From Oscillibacter valericigenes (GTDB taxonomy: Bacteria > Bacillota > Clostridia > Oscillospirales > Oscillospiraceae): 64,000 bases of DNA. Below are positions 8,692 to 16,277 of the stretch, one piece after another. The DNA is taken from the NCBI RefSeq assembly GCF_021531435.1, contig NZ_JAFBIS010000005.1, forward strand, positions 1-64,000, given 5' to 3'. Below the pieces are notes generated by a model. That model saw only the letters and a list, made by a program, of their open reading frames with translations, ran no database searches and was not told the DNA's origin. Both the position numbers and the translations under genes were made by a program. Position 1 is the first letter of the stretch; the number at the start of each line of letters is the position of its first letter.

Positions 8692-9906
8692 ATGATGAAA
8701 TCGATCCGTGATATTTATAAAGTCGGCAAAGGGCCTTCCAGTTCCCACACCATGGGCCCCGCAAAAGCCGCTTCGGACTTCCGGAAGGAAACGCCGGAAG
8801 CTGACGCCTACCGTGTCACCCTCTACGGCTCCCTCTCCAAGACGGGCAGGGGACACGGGACCGACCGGGCTGTTATGGAGACCCTCGCGCCCATCCCGAC
8901 GGAGGTGATTTTTGCCCAGGAGACACCGGAAGACATTCAGCACCCTAACACGCTGGACCTCGTTGCGCTGAAAGATGGCCGGGAGATCGCCAGGCAGCGG
9001 GTCCGCAGCATCGGCGGCGGCGATATTATGGTCGAAGGCCGTTCTGCCCCGGGGCAGAGTGAGGAGACGTATCTGGAGAACTCCTTTGCCGAGATCAAGC
9101 AGTTTTGCGAGTTCCGGTACATCAGCCTCATCGACTATGTGGAGCTCAATGAGGGCAGGGATATTTGGGACTATCTGCTGGGCATCTGGGAGGTCATGAA
9201 GCGCTCCGTTCAGGAGGGGCTTTCCACCACCGGCGAACTGCCCGGCGGCCTTCATATCGACCGCAAGGCCAAGTCGATCTACGACCACATCCTCGTCAAC
9301 AAGCACCCGGAAGTCGTGGAATGTCAGCTGGTCTGCTCCTATGCCTATGCCGTCTCGGAGCAGAACGCCGACAACGGCACCATCGTCACTGCGCCGACCT
9401 GCGGCTCCTGCGGTGTGCTTCCGGCGGTGCTTTACTACATCAAAGACAAGCGGAACCTCAGCGACATGGACATTGCCCACGCCCTGGGCGTGGCGGGCAT
9501 TTTCGGTGAGCTTGCCAAGCGCAATGCCTCTGTCTCCGGCGCGGAGTGCGGCTGCCAGGCGGAGATCGGCGTCGCCTGTGCCATGGCCGCTGCAGCCCTG
9601 GGGCAGGTGTTTGGCTACTCCATCAAAAAAATCGAGTATGCCGCCGAGGTCGCCCTGGAACATCACCTGGGGCTGACCTGCGATCCAATTTGCGGCCTGG
9701 TGCAGATCCCCTGCATCGAACGGAACGCCGTTGCCGCCATGCGGGCCCTCAATTCCGCCAATCTTGCCTACTTCCTGGCGGACACCAGAAGGATCAGCTA
9801 TGACATGGTGGTCAAAACCATGTACGAAACGGGCGTCAACATGAACCGCGGATACCGTGAGACCTCGGAGGGCGGCCTGGCCAGGCTCTATTCCCGCCGC
9901 GGCTGA
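8692..9906 (+). CDS. sdaA: L-serine dehydratase, iron-sulfur type, single chain
   Basis: This enzyme deaminates L-serine to pyruvate and ammonia using a [4Fe-4S] cluster. The 404-residue chain fuses the beta-type N-terminal domain (with KGPSSSHTMGP) to the catalytic alpha domain. Cysteines for the cluster are visible in TCGSCGVLP, AECGCQAEIG and CDPICGLVQIPC. The start is the ATG at 8692 or the adjacent one at 8695; GGAGGGAG lies upstream. It stands alone between two terminators. Serine deamination feeding pyruvate is a normal energy route in amino-acid-fermenting Clostridia. Confidence 0.95.
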   Translation: MMKSIRDIYKVGKGPSSSHTMGPAKAASDFRKETPEADAYRVTLYGSLSKTGRGHGTDRAVMETLAPIPTEVIFAQETPEDIQHPNTLDLVALKDGREIARQRVRSIGGGDIMVEGRSAPGQSEETYLENSFAEIKQFCEFRYISLIDYVELNEGRDIWDYLLGIWEVMKRSVQEGLSTTGELPGGLHIDRKAKSIYDHILVNKHPEVVECQLVCSYAYAVSEQNADNGTIVTAPTCGSCGVLPAVLYYIKDKRNLSDMDIAHALGVAGIFGELAKRNASVSGAECGCQAEIGVACAMAAAALGQVFGYSIKKIEYAAEVALEHHLGLTCDPICGLVQIPCIERNAVAAMRALNSANLAYFLADTRRISYDMVVKTMYETGVNMNRGYRETSEGGLARLYSRRG

Positions 9907-9960
9907 CCTCCCTGCGCCGATCACGCGGAAAACACGCGATGGGTTGATACACCGGCAGAA

Positions 9961-10000
9961 ACGCAGGGCATTTCTTCCGAGCGGCTGAAATGCCCTGCGT
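9961..10000 (+). terminator. hairpin after sdaA
   Basis: A perfect 14-bp stem (ACGCAGGGCATTTC and its complement) with a 12-base loop, 54 bases after the sdaA stop. It lacks a clear T-run, but a second hairpin with T-run follows at 10034. Confidence 0.65.
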
Positions 10001-10033
10001 TCGGATCGGGACTTCGTTTGCTTCCGTCTGTAC

Positions 10034-10061
10034 AAAAAATTTCCATCATGGAAATTTTTTT
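10034..10061. terminator. AT-rich palindrome with T-run
   Basis: AAAAAATTTCCAT and ATGGAAATTTTTTT form a 12-13 bp self-complementary element ending in seven T residues, between sdaA and the tRNA genes. Confidence 0.55.
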
Positions 10062-10153
10062 GTGAAAGGCTTTTGGAAATCTTGTTGACAAACCTCCGGC
10101 GTATATGGTATCATATCCAAGTGCTTGAGATTCGGGCACTCCTGCCGCTTTAT

Positions 10154-10241
10154 GGAGAGATGTCCGAGCGGTTGAAGGAACCGGTCTTGAAAACCGGCAA
10201 CGCGAAAGCGTTCGTGGGTTCGAATCCCACTCTCTCCGCCA
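10154..10241 (+). tRNA. tRNA-Ser (anticodon TGA)
   Basis: The acceptor arms GGAGAGA and TCTCTCC pair, the anticodon loop reads CTTGAAA (anticodon TGA, reading UCA codons), the T arm carries GTTCGAATC, and a long variable arm marks a class II tRNA. The CCA end is encoded. Confidence 0.97.
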
Positions 10242-10256
10242 ATTTTATATCGATCT

Positions 10257-10349
10257 GCGGAAGTACCCAAGAGGCCGAAGGGGCTCCCCTGCTAAGGGAG
10301 TAGGCTGGCTAAAACCGGCGCGAGGGTTCAAATCCCTCCTTCCGCGCCA
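10257..10349 (+). tRNA. tRNA-Ser (anticodon GCT); integration target
   Basis: Acceptor arms GCGGAAG and CTTCCGC pair, the anticodon loop reads CTGCTAA (GCT, reading AGC/AGU), there is a long variable arm, and CCA is encoded. The last 23 bases, including CCA, are part of the direct repeat that bounds the integrative element, so the element regenerates an intact tRNA on insertion. Confidence 0.97.
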
Positions 10350-10350
10350 C
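10327..10350 (+). other. attL: 24-bp core in the 3' end of tRNA-Ser(GCT)
   Basis: The 24 bases here (starting TTCAAATCCC and ending CCGCGCCAC) recur identically at 24807-24830. This is the classical tRNA 3'-end attachment site used by tyrosine integrases; the integrase gene begins reading toward it less than 200 bases away. Confidence 0.93.
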
Positions 10351-10390
10351 GAAAAGTCGTTCTATTTGTTATGAATAGGACGGCTTTTCT
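10351..10390 (+). terminator. element-borne terminator just after the tRNA
   Basis: GAAAAGTCGTTCTATT and AATAGGACGGCTTTTC form a stem with three G-T or mismatched positions. It would replace the chromosomal tRNA terminator, which has been displaced to 24830. Confidence 0.6.
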
Positions 10391-10448
10391 GCATATATAG
10401 CAATGTTTTCTTGTGAATAGTTGCGTTTTCCTTTTCTTTGATTTTGCA

Positions 10449-10486
10449 TTACCCCTATCTTTACCCCAAACAGCTAAAAATACCCC
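10449..10486. promoter_or_regulatory. putative integrase arm-type sites, left end
   Basis: Three ACCCC motifs (TTACCCC at 10449, TTTACCCC at 10460, ATACCCC at 10480) and the word ACAGCT lie just inside attL. The same motifs recur just inside the right end (24679 and 24691, also with ACAGCT), as expected for integrase N-terminal-domain binding sites. Confidence 0.5.
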
Positions 10487-10511
10487 GCCAGATAGTCAAA
10501 TCCGGCGGGGT
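10481..10511 (-). terminator. integrase gene terminator
   Basis: CCCCGCC and GGCGGGG pair around a loop; on the leftward strand the hairpin is followed by TATTTTTAG, directly after the integrase stop codon. Confidence 0.65.
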
Positions 10512-10515
10512 TGCT

Positions 10516-11697
10516 TCATGCCTTTTTGGCGGTCAAGTTGTCATAGTAACTCTGCATCCGGGAGGCGGTGTCCTTCTTCATCTGGTCGCTGCTGTGCGCA
10601 TAGACATTCAACGTAAAACTGGCGGTAGCATGGCCCAACAAATCCTGAACGCTCTTTATATCGGCCCCGGAAGCAATGGCAACGGTGGCGGCTGTGTGCC
10701 GGAGATCGTGCGGCCTTGCGTCCGGCCTGCCGATGCTGGCAGCGATTTTCTTAAAATGACCGTAGAAGGTCGATATGGCAAGGTGCCCGCCCATTTCATC
10801 CGTGAATACCAGATTATACGGGTTGCTCCACAGCTCACCGGCAGCGAGGCGGTTTTCTGCTTGCCGTTTCCGCTCTGCCCGCAAATACTGAAACGCAATT
10901 TCCGGCGGCTCAATCTGCCGGGGCTTTCCGCTCTTTGTGCTGGGTGCAATGTAGTATTTAGCGCCCTTCTTTTTCTCCTTCTGGAGCTGCTGGCTGATGG
11001 TGATCCGCCGCGCTTCAAAGTCCACCTGTGACCACGACAGGCCCAGGCACTCACCTTCCCTGAGGCCAGCGAACAGACACAGCGCATATGCGTTCTCCAT
11101 AGGGTGTCCGGCAATGGCTTTCAGGAACAGCGGGATTTCTGCATCTGTCAGCGGCTTGATTTCCTTTTGCGTGGCCTTTGGAAGCTCCGCCGCGTCACAC
11201 GGGTTTACCTGTATCATGCCCTGCTTCTGGGCCACGGAAAACGCTTTGTGCAGGATCGCGGCAACGTTCTTCACTGTCTTTGGGGACAACCCGGCGGCGG
11301 TCATGCCGTTGTATAGCTTCTGAACGTGGACGCCCTTCACGGCTTGCACCTTCAGCGCACCGATGGCCGGTTTAATGTGGTTCTTGATTGCCACCTCATA
11401 ACTGCTGTATGTCAGCGGCTTCACCTTGACGGCACAGAAAGTTTTCATCCATTCATCGAGCCATTCGGAGACCGTGGTTTTGTCTGGGGCCTGATAGGTT
11501 CCGGCGTCAACGGCTCTTTGGATGGCGGTCATTTTCTTTCTGACCTCCGCCTGAGTTTTCCCGTAAACACTTTTGCGATCCGGCTTTCCTGTGCCGGGAT
11601 TGGTGCCAATGGTGATTCGGGCCTCCCACGTACCATCCGACCTCTGCCGGATGCTCCCGGCGCCCTGTGCGGCTCTGGTGTTTGATTTTCTTGGCAT
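10516..11697 (-). CDS. int: tyrosine recombinase / integrase
   Basis: The 393-residue product is a phage-type integrase. An N-terminal arm-binding domain (residues about 12-65, AGSIRQRSDGTWEARITI) is followed by a SAM-like core-binding domain (about 75-165) and the catalytic domain. Catalytic residues are in place: Arg213 (GLREGE), His330 and Arg333 (HDLRHT), His356 (LLGHA) and the nucleophile Tyr366 (NVYAHS). The ATG at 11697 has GGAGG upstream; an earlier in-frame start would add 53 unlikely residues. Its place beside attL and the repeat in tRNA-Ser identify it as the recombinase that moves this element. Confidence 0.96.
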   Translation of the reverse strand: MPRKSNTRAAQGAGSIRQRSDGTWEARITIGTNPGTGKPDRKSVYGKTQAEVRKKMTAIQRAVDAGTYQAPDKTTVSEWLDEWMKTFCAVKVKPLTYSSYEVAIKNHIKPAIGALKVQAVKGVHVQKLYNGMTAAGLSPKTVKNVAAILHKAFSVAQKQGMIQVNPCDAAELPKATQKEIKPLTDAEIPLFLKAIAGHPMENAYALCLFAGLREGECLGLSWSQVDFEARRITISQQLQKEKKKGAKYYIAPSTKSGKPRQIEPPEIAFQYLRAERKRQAENRLAAGELWSNPYNLVFTDEMGGHLAISTFYGHFKKIAASIGRPDARPHDLRHTAATVAIASGADIKSVQDLLGHATASFTLNVYAHSSDQMKKDTASRMQSYYDNLTAKKA

Positions 11698-11827
11698 TGA
11701 AATTCCTCCAATTTTCATATATGATAGGAGGGCAGTAGGCCGTTCAAGTTTACTGCCCCTATAGCCGTCCCTGGTATTGCGAGTACCGGGGGCGGTTTTA
11801 TTTATGCTATTCGGGTTCCACGTTCTT

Positions 11828-12472
11828 TCAACTTTCTGTCCGCTGTTTGTATTCATTCAAAAGGCTATCAGCAATAACGCGATTCCACTTTTCGGAAGCT
11901 TCATCAACCATGCATATTTCTGAGAACAACTCTCGCGCTATCATCGTTACCCTGTCCAAGTCATGTCTCAGTAAGTCACTGCCGGAAATCGAACGCTCAG
12001 TCAAAGTGCACCTTTTTTCTTTTCCAATATTTCCGCTTTCGGCGGCGGTACGAACAGCAATAGATTCATCGTGCAAAACCCATAACTGATACAACAGTGT
12101 TTCAAAATTGCTGTGGAGAATCATCCCGTTAAGGGGGAGCATTCGGTTATGGTCTTTATATAGGCTATCCAATTTTGCAGCAGCTTTTTGGGAAACACCA
12201 ATATAATTTGCTACGTCGCGCATCTTCGCATTTTGTTCCAAAGATGCGCCTAATAAATAGTCAGTAGTAACGTTGAGTGCCTTTGCCAAAGCTACAATAA
12301 TTTCAAAGCTGTCTGGCTGTCGTGATCCACCCTCATATTTTCTGATTGTCTGCTCTTCCAGCCCAACAATTTCTGCAAGTTGCGCCTGAGTATACTGCCC
12401 TCTCCTAGCTTCTGCCAGTCTTTGAGAAAACCCATCTATTGGATTTTTGCCTTTTGATTTGCGCCCAGCCAT
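11828..12472 (-). CDS. CI-like phage repressor (Xre HTH)
   Basis: The 214-residue protein has an N-terminal Cro/CI helix-turn-helix (residues about 17-70, with YTQAQLAEIVGLEEQTIRKYEGG) followed by a second short HTH-like stretch (MRDVANYIGVSQKAAAKL) and a helical C-terminal domain without the Ser-Lys protease motif of LexA-type repressors. It is divergent from the early genes and flanked by a pair of matching operators, so it is the likely maintenance repressor. Lack of a visible self-cleavage domain suggests release by an antirepressor or partner rather than by RecA. GGAGGTCTGTT precedes the ATG at 12472. Confidence 0.85.
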   Translation of the reverse strand: MAGRKSKGKNPIDGFSQRLAEARRGQYTQAQLAEIVGLEEQTIRKYEGGSRQPDSFEIIVALAKALNVTTDYLLGASLEQNAKMRDVANYIGVSQKAAAKLDSLYKDHNRMLPLNGMILHSNFETLLYQLWVLHDESIAVRTAAESGNIGKEKRCTLTERSISGSDLLRHDLDRVTMIARELFSEICMVDEASEKWNRVIADSLLNEYKQRTES

Positions 12473-12487
12473 AACAGACCTCCATTT

Positions 12488-12501
12488 ATACAATTTGGGA
12501 C
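12488..12501. promoter_or_regulatory. repressor operator, left half-site pair
   Basis: ATACAATTTGGGAC here is matched 13 of 14 bases by the reverse complement of GTCCCATATTGTAT at 12541-12554. The two sites face each other across the divergent promoter region. Confidence 0.6.
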
Positions 12502-12540
12502 GGTAGAAAGTTTTATAGTTGATATTCCACATATAAAACA

Positions 12541-12554
12541 GTCCCATATTGTAT
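12541..12554. promoter_or_regulatory. repressor operator, right half-site pair
   Basis: GTCCCATATTGTAT is the inverted partner of the site at 12488. A -10 box for the rightward early promoter (TATAAT, 12579-12584) lies 25 bases further on. Confidence 0.6.
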
Positions 12555-12634
12555 CTCATTAAAATTCATTTTGTAATCTATAATAAGAGCATAGCACAAC
12601 AACATGCTTTTGGCAATAGAAAGGAGAGGCGATT

Positions 12635-12811
12635 TTGAAAAACATGGATATTCGTTTGGCCGCCGCTAGTTCAGGCGTAAAGCTGTGGCAGATTGCAGAT
12701 GCCCTCGGTATGACAGACGGTAACTTTTCCAGAAAACTGCGAAAAGAACTGCCGCAGGAAGAAAAGGCGAAGATATTTGCAATCATTGAGAAAATTCCCA
12801 TGGAGGGTTGA
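12635..12811 (+). CDS. small HTH protein of phage type (58 aa)
   Basis: A 58-residue frame starts at TTG with AAAGGAGAGG upstream. The peptide contains the pattern KLWQIADALGMTDGNFSRKLRKEL, a short helix-turn-helix common as the first early gene in Clostridia prophages and integrative elements. It ends in GGAGGG, which serves as ribosome site for the next gene. It may act as a Cro-like regulator or accessory of the excisionase. Confidence 0.8.
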   Translation: MKNMDIRLAAASSGVKLWQIADALGMTDGNFSRKLRKELPQEEKAKIFAIIEKIPMEG

Positions 12812-12813
12812 CG

Positions 12814-12996
12814 ATGAGCGTGAAGTTAGCATACTCGCTGACTGAGACAGCAGCGGTTTTGGGAGTAAGCCGTCCGACAGTGTATGCGCTGATAAAACAG
12901 CCAGGATTCCCGGTTTTTCAGATTGGAAGCCGAAAGCTCGTTTCGGTTGACGGATTGCGGGAATGGGTGCTCAAAGAGGCTGGGCGGAATGATTGA
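12814..12996 (+). CDS. excisionase-like MerR/HTH_17 protein
   Basis: The 60-residue product has the helix-turn-helix layout of helix_turn_helix_17 / excisionase proteins (YSLTETAAVLGVSRPTVYALIKQ, then a wing with FPVFQIGSRKLVSVDGLREWV). Such proteins bend attachment-site DNA and direct integrase toward excision, or act as regulators. The ATG is seven bases after GGAGG. Its stop overlaps the primase start, so it is co-translated with the replication genes. Whether it is Xis or a regulator cannot be decided here. Confidence 0.8.
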   Translation: MSVKLAYSLTETAAVLGVSRPTVYALIKQPGFPVFQIGSRKLVSVDGLREWVLKEAGRND

Positions 12997-13570
12997 TTTC
13001 AGAACGATCCGCTCACGGATTACAGCACAGGACGCAGCGAAGTTCTACGGAGCAGAATTTGACCGCCGCGGCTGGGCACTTTGTCCCTTTCATGGGGACA
13101 GTCACCCATCCATCAGCTTCAAGAACGGGCGCTTTCGGTGTTGGTCCTGCGGTGCAAGCGGTGATGCGCTGGATTATACGGCAAGGTTGTTCGACCTGGA
13201 CAGTGTGCAAGCCGCTCATAAGCTGGACGCTGATTTTGGACTTGGCCTTTCTTCGGGTTGCAACAATTCCGCAGAGGCACAGCAGAAAGAGGATCATAGG
13301 AAGGCAATAGCGGCAGCTCATCAGCGATTTGAGACATGGCGCGAACAGGCCATGAACAAACTCAATGAAATTTTTCGCATAGCTCACACAGCATTGAAAC
13401 GCTTGCCGGAACCACTTTCGGAGCGGGAGTGCCTTGCGCTTAGGTATCAGGCAAGAGCGGAATACTTGTCGGGGGTGCTGGAGGATGGTACTCCAGAAGA
13501 ACAGGCACAGCTATACAGAGAACGGAAGGAGATGGAGAAGTGGACAGAGCAAATTTTGAAAGGCTCATGA
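12989..13570 (+). CDS. CHC2 zinc-finger primase-type protein
   Basis: The 193-residue protein starts with a CHC2 zinc-binding domain (CPFHGDSHPSISF, then FRCWSCGASGDALDY), which in DnaG recognises template DNA. It stops before any TOPRIM catalytic domain; the C-terminal half is charged and helical. It overlaps both neighbours (excisionase-like upstream, SF3 helicase downstream), and its last 31 bases overlap the helicase start. Priming would therefore need the downstream helicase protein or a host primase. This split zinc finger / SF3 helicase pair is common in Firmicutes satellites and conjugative elements. Confidence 0.85.
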   Translation: MIDFRTIRSRITAQDAAKFYGAEFDRRGWALCPFHGDSHPSISFKNGRFRCWSCGASGDALDYTARLFDLDSVQAAHKLDADFGLGLSSGCNNSAEAQQKEDHRKAIAAAHQRFETWREQAMNKLNEIFRIAHTALKRLPEPLSERECLALRYQARAEYLSGVLEDGTPEEQAQLYRERKEMEKWTEQILKGS

Positions 13571-15042
13571 ACGAGGGTGCCTTTGAATCAAAAACAGAAT
13601 CGTCCACTGTGCGTCCGTCCGACTTCTCCGACGCCGGCAATGCAGAAGTGTTCACACAAGCACACAAGGGCAATCTGATTTTCACAGATGCGCTTGGCTG
13701 GCTGTGCTGGAACGGGACAGTATGGGAACGCGGAGACCATAAGGCGGAATCGCTTGCTATGGAATTTACAGGCAAGATGCTGGAGGAAGCCAAGCGGGAA
13801 TATGCCGCCGCACTACATAACCAAGCCGATGTCAAAGCGCAGGCCGCAGAAGGAACAGCTACAAAGCAGGATGTAGCAGACGCAAGAGAATCCGTTCGGA
13901 CAGCGTCAGATTATCTTGCCCATGCGAAACAGTCCCGCAGTGCTTTCCGGCTGAAAGCGATGCTTACACTCGCAAAGCCTGCCCTTGTTATCAAAGCGGA
14001 CAAGCTGGACGGCAATTCTGCCGAACTAAATACACCCGCCGGAATCGTCGACCTGAATACAGGAAGCATCCGGAAACATGACAGAACCGCATATTGCACA
14101 AAAATTACATCCGCCGCTCCCGGTAGTGCCGGAGCGGCTATGTGGATGGACTTCCTAGAAACCATTACAGGTGGGGACAGCAGCCTCATAGGCTTTTTGC
14201 AGTTGGTGGCCGGAATGGCCCTGCATGGCAAAGTGTACCATGAGGGTTTGATCCTCGCTTACGGTTCTGGTCGTAACGGAAAATCTACATATTTCAATGG
14301 TTTGCTTGCTGTCCTTGGTGACTATGCCGGTACCATTGATGTATCAGTTCTGACTACGGACAGACAGAACAGGGGCGCAGCTCTCGCAACACTTAGAGGC
14401 AAGCGTCTGGTTGTAGCTGGTGAGCTGGAAGAAGGAAAGCGGCTTTCTGTATCCACACTTAAGCAAATCACATCGACAGACGCGATCTCGATCGAGGAGA
14501 AGTACAAGCAACCTGAGACGGTCACACCAACGCACAGTCTTGTCCTTTTCACTAACCATCTTCCACGTGTTGGCAGTATGGACAACGGAACGTGGAGACG
14601 TTTACAGGTTGTTCCATTCAACGCCAGTATACCGGAAAAGTCTACGATTGCGAACTTTGGAGATGTCCTTGCAAGAGAAGCCGGGCCCGCTATTTTGGCA
14701 TGGGCCATCCAAGGAGCTGTCAACTTTGCTCGGAATGGGTACAAGTTGGATATTCCCGCCGCCGTTGAGGAAGTGACGGACGAATACCGCAAGCGGGAGA
14801 ACTGGCTTGACAACTTCATTGAGGAGTGCTGTGTGCGAGAACCAGATGCACGTGCCGGCGCCGCGGAACTGTATGGAACCTATAAAGAGTGGTCAGCTCA
14901 GAACGGGGACTATACGCGCAGGTTGAACGACTTCAATACTGCCATGGAATCTGCAGGCTATGAGAAACGCACCCCAAAGGGGAAAAAGGTTTGGATAGGA
15001 ATCCGGGTGGACAACAGAGCAAGATATTCCCAAGTTTTGTAA
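13540..15042 (+). CDS. SF3 helicase (D5/P4 alpha-type replication protein)
   Basis: The 500-residue protein has a D5_N-like region (about residues 120-235) and a superfamily 3 ATPase with Walker A GSGRNGKST at 242-250, a Walker B region around RLVVAGELEE (about 292-301), and the sensor-like LVLFTNHLPRV. The C terminus has the winged-helix-like part seen in phage/plasmid primases of the P4 family. It should unwind the element's origin. The start is GTG at 13540 with AAGGAG upstream. A cluster of seven GGGTTGCG repeats lies directly after the gene and is a natural candidate for its binding site. Confidence 0.92.
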   Translation: MDRANFERLMNEGAFESKTESSTVRPSDFSDAGNAEVFTQAHKGNLIFTDALGWLCWNGTVWERGDHKAESLAMEFTGKMLEEAKREYAAALHNQADVKAQAAEGTATKQDVADARESVRTASDYLAHAKQSRSAFRLKAMLTLAKPALVIKADKLDGNSAELNTPAGIVDLNTGSIRKHDRTAYCTKITSAAPGSAGAAMWMDFLETITGGDSSLIGFLQLVAGMALHGKVYHEGLILAYGSGRNGKSTYFNGLLAVLGDYAGTIDVSVLTTDRQNRGAALATLRGKRLVVAGELEEGKRLSVSTLKQITSTDAISIEEKYKQPETVTPTHSLVLFTNHLPRVGSMDNGTWRRLQVVPFNASIPEKSTIANFGDVLAREAGPAILAWAIQGAVNFARNGYKLDIPAAVEEVTDEYRKRENWLDNFIEECCVREPDARAGAAELYGTYKEWSAQNGDYTRRLNDFNTAMESAGYEKRTPKGKKVWIGIRVDNRARYSQVL

Positions 15043-15045
15043 AAT

Positions 15046-15221
15046 GGGTTGCGATACTGGGTTGCGGGTTGCGGTTTTTTCCTATTGTTTAAGGTATAAC
15101 GGAAAAATTAAACCCTATATAGGAAGTTATGTTCCAGCCGCAACCCACCGCAACCCGATTCCCTGAAACCATTGCGACGCAAGGCTTTAATGGTTTTTGA
15201 TGTCGCAACCCACCGCAACCC
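15046..15221. repeat. iteron cluster, putative replication origin
   Basis: The 8-mer GGGTTGCG occurs three times on the + strand (15046, 15059, 15066) and four times on the - strand (15139, 15149, 15204, 15214). The inverted copies come as two pairs with 10-bp spacing. An AT-rich stretch of about 55 bases (15075-15130) separates the two orientations. Lying right after an SF3 replication helicase gene, this resembles the ori/crr arrangement of P4-type satellites. Confidence 0.65.
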
Positions 15222-15243
15222 TGAAACGGCAAAGGAGGCAGAA

Positions 15244-15873
15244 ATGGGGCTGAAATCACAGAAAAAAGGAGCGGCTGGAGAGCGGGAACTTGCAGACTGC
15301 CTCCGCCGCGCTGGCTACCCCGTTTCGTGGGGCGGAAATAAGACATTCGGGGCTGTTCCTGATGTGTCCGGCCTACCCGGCATTCACGTTGAGTGCAAGA
15401 GAGTGGAAGCACTGAACGTGACAAGGGCCATGGAGCAAGCGGAGCGGGATGCTGACCGATTCCGGGACGGTGCCCCCGCCGTGTTCCACCGAAAAAATAA
15501 AAGCCCATGGCTTGTTACCATGCGGCTTTCTGACTGGCTCCACCTATATGCTTCGGCACTTACCCAAGATCATGATCATGACGCGCGCACGCGTTTTTTT
15601 ACATACGACCCTACAAGCGATTTGGAGAAAGGAGCCCACATGGAACAAAGCTATTGGGAAACCGAAAACCCCGTAGAAGTAGACACCGGCAGAAATGTTT
15701 TGAGGTACTTCCCGGAAGCGCGTAAGCTGCACATCAGCAAAAATGGCTGGACGGACAAAAGGACCGGCGAACACAAGATGGGGAAAACCGTCGCGCTTGA
15801 CCTGGATGCCGTCGCATCTACCCCCGCCGCGATTTCTATTCTAAAACAGGTTGTGAAGAGCCTGGAGAAATAA
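15244..15873 (+). CDS. PDDEXK endonuclease-like protein with fused C-terminal domain
   Basis: The N-terminal 110 residues carry a PD-(D/E)XK nuclease core of the phage/Holliday-resolvase-like type: Glu14 (GERELAD), Asp40 (VPDVSG), then Glu50 and Lys52 (VECKR). From Met133 the chain becomes a different, lysine-rich domain (LHISKNGWTDKRTGEHKMGKT). That Met codon (15640) is preceded by GAGAAAGGAG, a full ribosome site, so the 77-residue C-terminal part may also be made on its own. In reading frame the two are continuous. The start ATG has AAAGGAGG upstream. Likely role: processing of element DNA. Confidence 0.75.
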   Translation: MGLKSQKKGAAGERELADCLRRAGYPVSWGGNKTFGAVPDVSGLPGIHVECKRVEALNVTRAMEQAERDADRFRDGAPAVFHRKNKSPWLVTMRLSDWLHLYASALTQDHDHDARTRFFTYDPTSDLEKGAHMEQSYWETENPVEVDTGRNVLRYFPEARKLHISKNGWTDKRTGEHKMGKTVALDLDAVASTPAAISILKQVVKSLEK

Positions 15874-15894
15874 AGAACGAAAAGGAGAAAAGCT

Positions 15895-16086
15895 ATGTAC
15901 TACACAAAGACTACCATCGGAAGCACTACCATTGAGACCGAGATCAACGATGAAAGCGTGTTCACCCGCTGCCCCTGCTGTGGCCGGGAAATGCGCGTTG
16001 ACCTCCAAGAGCTGTTTGCCGCCGGTGACTTTGACCTGTGCGGCACTACCATCCTCTGTCCCGCGTGCACCCAGAAGGAGGCGTGA
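15895..16086 (+). CDS. small zinc-ribbon protein
   Basis: The 63-residue product contains TRCPCCGREM and TILCPACTQ, two CxxC knuckles about 30 residues apart, which should bind one zinc ion. AAAGGAG precedes the ATG. Small zinc ribbons of this kind are frequent in phage early operons as DNA- or protein-binding accessories; no specific role can be given. Confidence 0.7.
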   Translation: MYYTKTTIGSTTIETEINDESVFTRCPCCGREMRVDLQELFAAGDFDLCGTTILCPACTQKEA

Positions 16087-16089
16087 CCA

Positions 16090-16266
16090 ATGCCCAGAAA
16101 GAAAGCAGAGCCGTCGGCTACACCGGCATTGGAGGCGAAGGAGACCATCACATTATCTGTAGAGGTCAGCAGATCGCTCTATGCGCAAATCTGTGCGGCC
16201 GCAAAATACTGTGGATTCGAAGACATTAACGAATGGTTGATGGAATCCATTCTGGATAGAGTGTGA
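16090..16266 (+). CDS. small ribbon-helix-helix-like protein (58 aa)
   Basis: A 58-residue frame starts three bases after the zinc-ribbon stop, with AAGGAGG upstream. After a Lys/Pro-rich tip it shows ITLSVEVSRSLYAQI, a beta strand followed by helices, as in Arc/CopG-type repressors, and ends with NEWLMESILDRV. Its end is eleven bases from the giant gene, which it might regulate. It is too short to be sure. Confidence 0.6.
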   Translation: MPRKKAEPSATPALEAKETITLSVEVSRSLYAQICAAAKYCGFEDINEWLMESILDRV

Positions 16267-16277
16267 GGAGGACTATT

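Noticed and set aside
8545-10035. Long open frame opposite sdaA
   Set aside because: Antisense shadow; the sense strand has a complete Fe-S serine dehydratase.
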